From: Trichoplax adhaerens
Lineage: Eukaryota > Placozoa > Uniplacotomia > Trichoplacea > Trichoplacidae
DNA: 64,000 nucleotides
Assembly (NCBI RefSeq): GCF_000150275.1
Contig: NW_002060944.1
Span: forward strand, 4,413,080-4,477,079
Direction: 5' to 3'
Shown: positions 12,448-22,794 of the stretch, piece after piece
How the letters are laid out: each line of letters opens with the position of its first letter
How positions within the stretch are numbered: position 1 is the stretch's first letter
Program-made: the position numbers and the translations under genes
Notes under the pieces: model-generated
Databases searched by the model: none
Seen by the model: only the letters and a program-made list of their open reading frames with translations
What the model was told of the DNA's origin: nothing

Positions 12448-15400
12448 CTAACTTTGTCTAGCGTGAGATCGAACTTCAAGTTGCTTTTCTTCCGGAATAC
12501 TACCGAATACCTATAGAAATTAAAATCATACGGACTTAATTTTAATATTTGTACAATTCAAATGTCACAAATATATAAAATTGAAGATAAAATATCACCG
12601 GTACGATAATTTAAATATATACGTTGCTCTTGTCGCTCAATAAATAAATCGTAACTTTAATTCAAACACATTAATGAGTAATAATCGTACCTCGCTTGGA
12701 ACCATCCTTTCTTCCAAGGTGACTTCTGTAATTTGCGGATATGAAAAGTTAATATTTAAATATTAGGCATGCGTATATGGTACACAGAACATAGATGTCC
12801 TTATCAAGGTCATACCGGGTGCAGGCACTTTTTCTACATCATTATCATTATCATCATCGTCATCGTCTATATCAATTTCTTCCGGGTTAGATGCCATAAC
12901 TGCCTCTTTTGATTCTTCCTGAGTTGTATCGCCCCTATAAAATAAAGTAATATTGAAAGAGTGAGTTAGACGATCTTTTTATTAACAAAACATGGTTGTT
13001 ACAGTACACATAAGCATTGATCATTGTGAATTATTTTAATAAAATTTTACCTGATAAATAAAATATCCCGTTTACCAACTTTAGGTTGATCTTGTTTAGC
13101 TTCTTCAATGATTGCTTTCGCACGTTCTTCAAGTTTTTTCATATCGTCACTACCTGGATCAGCTATTTTTTGTTATACATAGAAAGCAATATTTAATTAC
13201 CTCAACACTTGTATAATGTGTCAAAAATTTAAATTACATACCTCCACTAGACTCTGATCCCGGAAGCATTTGGGCTGTCATGTAGTTTATCTAGGACAAT
13301 GAATAGTATAAATTTACCTGTGCGGTTTCTACTAAAATTTCTATTACTACAGATTTTTAAGAGCTTCCAATTTCTTTCTAATCTAGTAATTCAAGCAAAA
13401 CATACCTTAGTGTTAAATTTAGCCTGTATGCTACGTTTAATGCGTAGCATTTCACGGAAGGTATCTTCATTGCCATGACGTACTTCAAAGTCATGCCAAG
13501 TTTTCCAGAATGATGCCTCTTTCTGCATCATACACAAGATAGAAATTTCATTTTACCTTAACGCTTTACGCTAATAAAGAACAGTTCAAAAGTACATATA
13601 CAAAATTACCCTCGGATCACAAAGCTGCGAACAATAGCCATAAATTGCTCTAGCCCGATCGATTTCGCCTAACTTCGACTCTAGATCCGCAAAACGCATA
13701 CACATTTCTCTAGTACTATCATCCGGCAGAGATTCAATTGCACGTTCATATATCTGGCGCGTATATGGCAATCCAAATACATCAGCTGCGCGGCTAATGT
13801 AGATATTAAACATCTACAAAGAATAAAAAGAAAAACACTTAGAAATACGTACATCACAACCGTAACGACCTTTCCAAGATGATGGTCTACCGCTAGTACT
13901 AACCTCAAATTTTTCATTTGGTAAAACAGCACTTGCAGCTCGTTCATAAACAGCCATAGCATGGCGGGCTAGCCCATATTCTTCCTCTAACTTTGCGTAT
14001 AGCAAGTATAACGCTGGAATTGTCGTTAATATCAATTAGGTTACGCCAAATTTTATACATACATTAGATAAGTAAATTTTTAGCGAATGTCAAATATAAG
14101 ATATACTTTTAGCAAATTTCGATGGACAATTATCAAGAGCGTTCTCAAATAAATCTCTTGATCGTTCTAATTTTTTGCCGCCCTATCATAAAAATTAGAT
14201 ATAAAATTGACATACTTAATACATAATTGGTTTGATATTAGTTAAACATAGCAAAGTTCATAATTCCTTACATAGCGAGCTATAAACTTTTTTAAGTACG
14301 TCAACCAAATGTCATATACGTGAGGCCAGTTAAATAACGCAATACCCCGTTCATAAGCCTGTTCATTATAGTGATTTCATAGTGAATGGTCAGTTAAAGA
14401 TTTAAAATTTGATTACAGTACAATAGACATACCTTGAAAGCTTCTTCAAAATAATGATTTTCTTCCAAGAACATTGCAAAGTTTATAATAGTTTGAGGAT
14501 TGGCTATCCTTAGATCAATGATCCTGTTGTAAACAGCTTTCGTAGACTATCGTATTGATAGATATATCAGGATATTACGTTTACAGGAAGCATCATACAT
14601 ACAAGATACAACAATATTAGACGCATACATCAAACGTTCCGAGGCTTTCTTCCAAGTCTGCATAAAACATCCATAACTTTAACGATTTATAAACACGACT
14701 TTGTACAGCTTCTTTCTAAAGTGTTTCATATATAAAAGGTATATTAGTACATTCAAATCAAGGGTCATAATCAAATAAAGGCAATTTTTAAAGTCAAGCT
14801 AGTACCTCATCGAAGTACTCTGCACGCCGTGAAGGTACGGCAGTTGCCTTACGTAATACATCGAGTGCTTTATCATAATTTCTAAAAGTAATTGACATAT
14901 TGAAGTTATTTTTATATACATGATCTAAAGTTTAAAAAAATAAAATCAAAAGTTTGCGTAACTCCTAAAACTTACTTATGCCTTAATTCCATTTCAGCAA
15001 ATTCGCACCACACGGCAGCTAAGTCATCAACATATTTGAAGGGAACTTTTGTTGCTTTTTGAAAAATAATACGTGCCTTTTGGTCCAAATCGAGAGTAGT
15101 AAGAATTAATTTCGCATAATGATTTAAACTCTACGAATATCAATTAACCATACTCAATCAAATTATAATGATAAATATTTCAAGAAATACCTCAGGTAAT
15201 TGATCATTATCTTCGTAAAACCGAGCAAAAGCTACCCATAAAGTATGTGGCTTACCAGATGCCTCAGTAGGACTAACCGTTTGCACAGCAGCTGTAAATG
15301 TCTTTATTACCTGTCGATTGTAGCATCAAAATGTAAGGAGTATAGTTATTAATACGTAAAATTTTGATCTATTTACACAATTACATCTTGAGGGCTTCCT

Positions 15401-17790
15401 TCGAACAACTGAACTCTCTTGTGCCATTCATGAACATTATGAGGATTTTGCCGTAATAAAACGCTATAACGTGAAAAAAATATTCATAAATTAAAACGAT
15501 GTAAAACTCCGCAGGCAGCATATTTTGTAGTCACGATGGACCTGTTGAGAAGTATAGGTCTCCTGTCGATAAGCTCTTCATATCTCATCAGTCTTAATTC
15601 GATATCAATATCGTCTGAAGTATCAATATGAAATAATATTTAGTTAAAATTTACATAGCAATTACAAAGGATAAAAGTAAATTTACCGTCAGTAGAGGGT
15701 CCTAATTCAGCCGTGGCTTCCATTTTTGCATTGAGCATACCTTCCTCAAATTGTGCGTATGCATCAAATACCTGAGATGTGATATGGACAGATCGGTATT
15801 AGAATGTTATTAAAGAGCAAAGGTTATGGAGGATCAGATAAAATTAGTTGACACCTGTCCAAAGTCCCTAACTGTATTAACAGTTTGGATCGCTTCTTCA
15901 TAAACATCTCGAGCTTTTTCAAAATGTCCACTTCTAATGTAGAAATCGGCCAGGGAATTCCATAATTGACCGACCATATCGGAAAATCTTTTCAATCCAC
16001 CGCGAATAATAGCATCTACTTTAATGGATTTTATCTAGTAAGAGAAAGATAAATTATCCAATACTTAATTTTCAGTTTTAGACAATTTTTATGGTTGTAT
16101 CATTTGGAATATCATTCATTCAGATTACCTGATCTGGATTTTTAGAAATTAGTGTGCATAATTCTTGCCACATCTAACATAATTATAGTACAGTAGTTGG
16201 AAGGTATCACGTCAATAATGTTGTGTAGTAAAAGCTTAAACTAAGTATAAAATGTAAATTTATTCATTAGTTTATCAACCTGATGCTTGGATTTGCCTTC
16301 TTTTGATACAAAACTCTCCTATGGAAGAGAAAATATTAATTGCATATCCGGTTATTTCTAACTCTTTTACTCTTGTTGAATTTTATCTGACTGTATCGAC
16401 TTACACTATTTACTAATTCAGCAAGTTTACCAGCAGCTTCATCAATTCTATCAATCGATAGTAAATATTCTATAAATTCTTCCGAATTTTCCGGACACAG
16501 CTGATAGCAATTATTAATTATTAGCATGTTTGAATGTGAGATAACGATTTTATCGGATCACGAATAAATAGATAATAAAATCAGTGTATACTAACTTTGA
16601 TATAGCGTCGATACACTCGAACAGAAGTTTCTGGGATACCACTGGATCGAACGAATTTTAGGTACAATGGCCATATCCGATGATGTTGGGTTATTGGTAA
16701 AGCTTGCAAAGCTCGATCAAAGGTGCGACGTGCTCTGGATACAAATTTTTGATCTACTAAGAATTGGGAGTAATCGATCCATAGACGAGGCATCTGTATT
16801 ACAACGTATGGAAAGAAGTACTCAATTGATTTATTCATTTCATTACTAAATACAGTAAAGAGTACATTTGTCTACTTTGATCGTTGCATAATAAAGCGGT
16901 GATACAAACAAATTAGGCAAATAGGAATTTATTGTAGCCGATTGAACCGATACATACCTTGTGCATGAATACGAGAGCTCGTTCATAAGTATTGTTAACA
17001 TCTTGATATGCAGGATCATTGATGCATCTAAGCCAATACAAGTTATAATAGAGCATGATATATATATATAAGTAAAAATTTAAAAAGTTGGATCCTTCTA
17101 ACATGGAAGGTATAGATTAATGCATGTTGGCGGATAAATTAATCCGATCTATGCAAGAATAATTAAGGTGAATGAATTATCATTTAAGATACATACTTTC
17201 CTCGAATTTGTTTCCTTCTTAATTTTAGATAATTATACCACAATTTATAGCTAAAGAGACGCGTAGAGGAGAAAAAAGAATGTTTTTTTTTTTAATAAGA
17301 TTGTCATTTAGTAGCAAGTATGAGAAATACACACTGGCAAGAAATGAATAAACTATTCCATCGTCATGTAGACCAAGATCATCATGGAGGTAGAGTATGA
17401 AGCTGGATGGACAAGAAGAAAAACAAGAACAAGAGTATTGCATTCTGATGTGGTACTAACCTGCCAGGGAGTTCTTTTAATGCCCGTTCGTGTATTAAAT
17501 TGATGACTTGTTTAGGTGAGTTGGCTTTATGTTCAATATAACGCATCCAAAATTTCACCGAATAAGGATTGCGTAAAATTTCCTCTTCGAAAGCAATATC
17601 CGATTCTTCCTGCAAAACGAACAATACAGAAAGAGCTATTTAGCCAACATGGCAAGCAAAAGCTTTTTTCCCCTTGTCGTTTCTACCATCTCACTACAGT
17701 TATTCTTCACTCTCTCATCCTCTGAATAATAAATCATACACTTACCAGGACCATATCCTGGACTTTAGAAGACGGTACAACCACTGGCAT
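12448..17790 (-). CDS. XAB2: Pre-mRNA-splicing factor XAB2/SYF1 (HAT-repeat protein)
   Basis: 27 exons join in phase to 860 residues (human ~855): 17790-17746, 17609-17461, 17250-17197, 17027-16958, 16793-16596, 16500-16405, 16318-16280, 16173-16129, 16034-15855, 15771-15687, 15614-15542, 15463-15385, 15310-15191, 15076-14976, 14881-14806, 14715-14629, 14546-14433, 14358-14272, 14182-14107, 14013-13904, 13813-13610, 13522-13406, 13290-13242, 13162-13051, 12934-12816, 12725-12691, 12510-12448. XAB2 is a nuclear scaffold of the Prp19-related (NTC/IBC) spliceosome complex, also linked to transcription-coupled repair. HAT-repeat blocks are clear: PRLWIDYSQFLVDQ, FDRALQALPITQH, VHEWHKRVQLFEG, GLARHAMAVYERA, KLGEIDRARAIY. 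The C-terminus has an acidic Asp/Glu run, then VFGSIPEE. Most introns are 60-140 bp. Start ATG 17790 matches the short N-terminus before DIAFEEEILRNPYSVKFW. It is divergent from PIGK. Confidence 0.96.
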
Positions 17791-17836
17791 TATGAATCAA
17801 TTTTGCAATTTCATGTATCGATTTTCTTTCAAGATG

Positions 17837-17853
17837 CCAATGCCAATGCCAAT
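17837..17853. promoter_or_regulatory. Three tandem CCAAT motifs upstream of XAB2
   Basis: CCAAT occurs at 17837, 17843 and 17849, exactly 6 bp apart, 47-63 bp upstream of the XAB2 start codon at 17790. CCAAT is the core of NF-Y sites. The array lies in the gap between divergent XAB2 and PIGK and may serve either gene. Six-base spacing is tighter than separate full NF-Y footprints would allow, so it may be only a short microsatellite. Confidence 0.4.
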
Positions 17854-18031
17854 GGAGGAAAAGCGAGCAGATGAGAGTTTGAAGCCAGTTGATTAGCGCA
17901 TTTTCCCCCTCTGCTTCAGTACTGTCCAGCGTGCAGTCGTCCTGTCTACAGCCCATTCAGGGGTGTTTTAGTGTACTGAATACTGTACTGTCCTGTACCA
18001 CATCATACTGTACTGTAGCACATCACACCGC

Positions 18032-18428
18032 ACTGACGGACAGACAGGATGCTAAGGCAGAGCATGCGTGTTATCGGCACACTGATTATTTACTGTACTG
18101 TATAATACAGTACTTTGCACTTCAGTATACTGTAATACTGTACTGTACATACATACTGTACTGTACAGTACTCTACCACATCGTACCGTACTGACGGATG
18201 GACAGTATGCTAAGGTAGAGCATGCGTGCTATCGGCACTGATTATTTACTGTACTGTACAGTGTACAGTATAATACAGTACTTTGCACTTCAGTATAATA
18301 GATATACTGTATTCTACCACATCGTACCATACTGACGGACGGACAACGTGCTAAGGTAGAGCATGCGTGCTATCGTCACACTAATTATTTACTGTATAAT
18401 ACAGTACTTTGCACTTTAGTATAATACA
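18032..18428. repeat. Three diverged tandem units rich in TACAGTA palindromes
   Basis: Units begin with ACTGACGGA at 18032, 18190 and 18331. Each contains a GCTAAGG.AGAGCATGCGTG block, TATCG.CAC, ATTATTTACTGTA, then TAATACAGTACTTTGCACTT. Spacing is 158 and 141 bp; the difference is the length of an internal TACAGTAC palindromic stretch. The preceding 17960-18030 and the 18100-18180 stretch carry more of the same palindromes. It lies between XAB2 and PIGK. Confidence 0.8.
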
Positions 18429-18552
18429 TGGTAAGTTGCACCTTCAATGGATATTCTACAGCTATCCTTCTGTACACGGTACACCCAGTGTGCAGTACAG
18501 TGGGTGCTCAATGTTCCTGCTCATGCCGCTCATGCCAGCTCATGCAGGCTTA

Positions 18553-18993
18553 GCCTAAGAAATTCGCAAAAGAAAACCCAATTGGACCTCGGCAATTTTC
18601 AGTTTTATCCAATTAATCATTAAAAGCCACTTCTTCTACATACAGTACAGCAATAGAAGGAATCGTGGTAGAGATTTCTTAATGTAAAAGCATTTGCTTA
18701 TCGTGGAGAAGGGATTGGACCACGTTCAACAACAACAACAAATAGGAAGATTTCTGCTCCAATTCGGGCTCACGGAGCCTAAGAAATTCGCAAAAGAAAA
18801 CCCAATTGGACCTCGGCAATTTTCAGTTTTATCCAATTAATCATTAAAAGCCACTTCTTCTACATACAGCACAGTAATAGAAGGAATCGTAATAGAGATT
18901 TCTTAATGTAAAAACATTTTCTTATCGTGGAGAAGGGATTGGACCACGTTCAACCACAATAAATAGGAAGATATCTCCTCCTATTCAGGCTAT
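18553..18993. repeat. 224-bp tandem duplication just upstream of PIGK
   Basis: GCCTAAGAAATTCGC starts at 18553 and again at 18777. The two copies are nearly identical through the whole 224-bp unit, including CCAATTGGACCTCGG, a TTATCCAATTAATCATTAAA block, TTCTTCTACATACAG and GGATTGGACCACGTTCAAC. Differences are single bases plus two CAA triplets lost in copy 2. Copy 2 ends about 15 bp before the PIGK start codon, so it probably contains the PIGK core promoter or 5' UTR, and copy 1 is a spare copy of it. Confidence 0.88.
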
Positions 18994-19007
18994 TCATTAA
19001 TTAATCC

Positions 19008-22003
19008 ATGACAACTGCTACCAAGCCAATGAATGAAATGGCTGCTAAATGCAGCTATCGCTTATTCAAGTTGTATTTTATCATCGCTTTAGTCTTAATA
19101 ACGTCCTCCTATGCTATAGAAAGTCAAGAACAATTCTTTAAAAGAGGACATACTAATAATTGGGCTGTTTTGGTAAGACGTAAATTGAATGGATAGTGCT
19201 CAGCTTTCAGCTGTCTTGCTACAAATCAAACTTTCAGCTTAAACGTAAATTCACATTCTAACCAGTACTTACATATTTTCAAGGTGTGTACTTCGCGCTA
19301 TTGGTTTAACTATCGTCATATTGCAAATACATTATCCATCTATCGCAGTGTTAAACGTTTGGGTATTCCAGATAGGTATGTAACACAGTACATACAAGGA
19401 ACAATTCCAGTCTAGCAAAGCTATTGCAATCGACAGTTCTTTAATGTTTTCTTACTCTAGCTGACTACTCAGTCATCAACTTATTGTTTATGCAACGTAA
19501 ATTAACTTCTGAATTATAATATCAGGTATAGCTAATTTAAATCGATTAGATGATAGAAATCTTGTCTTACTACAACCTTGATTTGCCTGTGCACTGGTGT
19601 AAACTCGTACATACTATCGTATAATTACGTCTACGGAAGGACATCTTTCAACATATTCTAGTGTGTTTCCCTACTGTACCCTAATAAATACTTTGTGCGC
19701 TTATTTTGTATCGACTAATTGCATTTAAACTTTTTTCTATTAAATTATTCTCATATATTAGCCAAATTATCCTCATGCTCGCTGATGATGTTGCTTGTGA
19801 TCCTAGAAACTCCAAGTCAGGTGCAAATTATGTAGAGCTTGTAATAGGATTTTTACTTGGCTAAATTGGACTTGAGCACGATATTATACTTTCTATAAAT
19901 GTTATTAAATGTTGCACTTGTACAAGTAGATATGTAAGAAATGAAACATTAATGACTTAGATCATATCTCAAAAAAATTATTGGATGTAATAGACATATT
20001 TAAAAGTGCAAGATACTTGAAAATTGATATTTACTATTACCAATGTTAAGTAATGTACCATTTCCAATTTTAGTATGAATTTCATGCTATACGAGTATTA
20101 GACGCATATACTAGACGCAAAATTGAACATTTGTTAAAGAATTTATACGTTAGGAAAATAATCGTAACAAAGGTATATTTGCATTATCGGGGTAGGTACT
20201 GTATATAATAATGCCAATCAACAGATTAACGTTTATGGGGACGACATTGAGGTTGATTATAGAGGCTATGAGGTAAGCCTATCAAATATTTTTTACTCAC
20301 CAAGATCTGCGTTAATATAGCAAGTCGAAGCTGAGTATACAATCCTTCATCCTGTACGTTAGGTCACCGTGGAGAACTTAGTTCGAGTTTTAACCGGTAA
20401 ATGGCTTTACTACACTTTTAACAACACCGATAATAAAATTTTTAAATTAGCTGCATGTATTCTTAGCCGCAAATGAATTACCTTATTAATGTACTTATCT
20501 ATGTTCTTAACGTTATCCTTAAAGGTCGACTGCCTGATAGTGTACCTAGATCGAAGAGGCTACTAACAGATGAACGTAGTAATGTATTAGTTTATATGAC
20601 TGGTCATGGAGGCAATGGATTCTTAAAATTTCAAGATGCCGAAGAAATCAGTGATGTTGAATTAGCGAACGCATTCGAACAGATGTGGCAAAAACGACGG
20701 TAGATAAGATGTGGTGATAGATGAGTTTTTACCCTGTTTAACTTTTTTTGATTAGTTCAAAAATTTCTACATGCATCCTCAATATAGCTATCATGAAATC
20801 TTTTTTGCTATCGATACTTGTCAAGCTGCATCTATGCTTGAAAAATTTTATTCACCTAACATCTTGGGTGTTGCCAGTAGTCACGTTGGAGAAGACTCTC
20901 ACTCGGTAATGCCTTTTTACTATCGCTCAATTCATTATATTATCCACGGCATTTTATACTATAGTTACAGCATATTAATGAGTATCAACTGTAAACTTTT
21001 CAACGTGCGTACTTGTTACTGTTTTGTTTTAATCTAAGCTTGATATAACTCATACGAATGAAAAAATTTGATGTAACAAATTTAATTGATCATTTATTAT
21101 ATAGCATCATCATGATCCTGAAATTGGCGTTGCCGTAATTGATAGTTGGACATATTATACGCTGTCGTATCTTGAAAGAGTTAAACCAACCAGCAAAGAC
21201 AAAATGCATTATTTAGTACGTATCACAAGCTCATTTATAGATGCTACCGGGAGTTTGAGACATAGCTGAAAATTGTTTAGCTAATAATTTACGTTTTCTT
21301 TAAAAGCTGCAGTCCTTTGATAGATCTCTGGTAATGTCAACCACCAAGATACGAACTGATCTATATAAAAGAGATCTCACTAAGGTTAAATTAATTTAAA
21401 TAAGCAAAAGTTAATGCCACGATTATTTCGAAAACGGTCATTATATAAACCATTTTATACTCTTGGTGTCAATTTGCAGGTTCCCATTACAGATTTCTTT
21501 GGAAGTGTTAGAAACATTGAAATTGTAAATGTTTCTGTTAGTGTCGATGGGAGTAAAGAACTTAGGTAATGAGAATGACGTTGGATAGATACTGTTACTA
21601 TCTGAACAATGATATTCTTTTTGTTTACTTTTCAGTCAGGACATCTTATTAACATCCCAGAACGATCATTACGAAGCAAGGCGACAATATTCTACTCAAT
21701 TTCCGCTCATCGAAGTAAGTTACTTTTAATCATAGCGCAAGAAAAGAGATCAAGTTTTAAATTCGAATACTCAAATTACTAATACGCTATACTATGCGAG
21801 TATTACGCTCAAATTAGATGTGGATATACAAAGACTCTTAGATGGCTGAGTATACCTACCCTATCTTGATTATGATGTTTTAATTTATTCTATAGGCACT
21901 ATCTTATAATCCATATGAAACAAAGCAAATAGCTTCAGCTATCTATGTTCTCTTGACTTTATCTATTTTACTGGTGATCAGTATATTGACTACATTTTTA
22001 TAA
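19008..22003 (+). CDS. PIGK: GPI-anchor transamidase catalytic subunit PIGK/GPI8
   Basis: Twelve exons in phase: 19008-19172, 19284-19375, 19762-19820, 20196-20272, 20363-20396, 20525-20699, 20788-20905, 21105-21215, 21313-21384, 21480-21565, 21636-21714, 21896-22003, giving 391 residues (human 395). This is the caspase-clan (C13) cysteine protease of the ER GPI transamidase complex; it cleaves the C-terminal signal of precursors and attaches the GPI anchor. Seen in order: a signal peptide (hydrophobic [16 protein letters not shown]), [51 protein letters not shown] with catalytic His170, [10 protein letters not shown] with catalytic Cys212, [10 protein letters not shown], and a C-terminal membrane helix ([19 protein letters not shown]). 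ATG 19008 is the first in-frame start before the signal peptide. A candidate AATAAA lies at 22496. Confidence 0.97.
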
Positions 22004-22794
22004 CTAATTGAAGATAACATAGATTCGAGTAAAATGTGAGTACTGCATGCGAAACGAGTGAAAAAGCCTGTTACAAAATATCTCATGTTTATCAGATTTG
22101 ATATCGAATCTTATGCTTAGGATTATATTCCTCCTAATTGAAAAAATTGATACACCTACTTTGACTATCGTGCTATATATCTTTTCAAAGCTTTATTCTT
22201 TGTTCGATTTTATATTTGATATTCAACTTGATGCTATTATTATAAAGATACAAATTGTTATTTCTAATGTATTTGGTACTTATTTTCATCCAAAGAAGCT
22301 AAAATTGGCAGTCTATTTACTACTTAAGAAATTTGAACTACTTCTCATTGATCTAAATTTTTATTTTATCGCAGTGCGATTATAATCTTATACATGTATT
22401 GATTATTGTTGAACATGCTACATTTTAAATATGCATGATCATGGTATTTCGTTAAATATCGTATGTATAAATTGATCCGCGTGATATAAGCCTGTAATAA
22501 AGCGTTCATAGCATATGACTGTCCGATGTTAAAAATCATTAAGATATTACTACAATAGTTGTAGTATATGCCTAATTGTCCTAACCGTTAGTGAATAATA
22601 ACTACAGTAGGAAACTTTTGATAGTACATTGTATCTACCACATATTCCATAATTCTCGCAAGTTTCACTGTGTGTACCATGAGTGAGATTTGAATTATTC
22701 AATTACCAAATAGTCTATTTATGAAATGTAAACAGTTTATTTCTTGTTTTAACACTAGTAAAATAGAATTAGTGAATATATATAAGCAATCATT
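22004..22794. other. Tail-to-tail intergenic gap, PIGK and the zinc-finger gene
   Basis: Convergent 3' ends. An AATAAA for PIGK lies at 22496-22501. TTTATT at 22736-22741 reads AATAAA on the minus strand, 54 bp past the stop of the minus-strand gene, and is a good polyadenylation candidate. The plus-strand ORF at 22098-22385 is low-complexity and has no family motif. Confidence 0.45.
22736..22741 (-). terminator. Candidate polyadenylation signal (minus strand)
   Basis: AATAAA on the minus strand, 54 bp downstream of the stop codon at 22795. Position and motif fit; the cleavage site is not visible. Confidence 0.4.

Noticed and set aside
17889-18194. 101-codon plus-strand ORF
   Set aside because: Repeat-derived Tyr/Cys/Thr composition within the TACAGTA repeat block.
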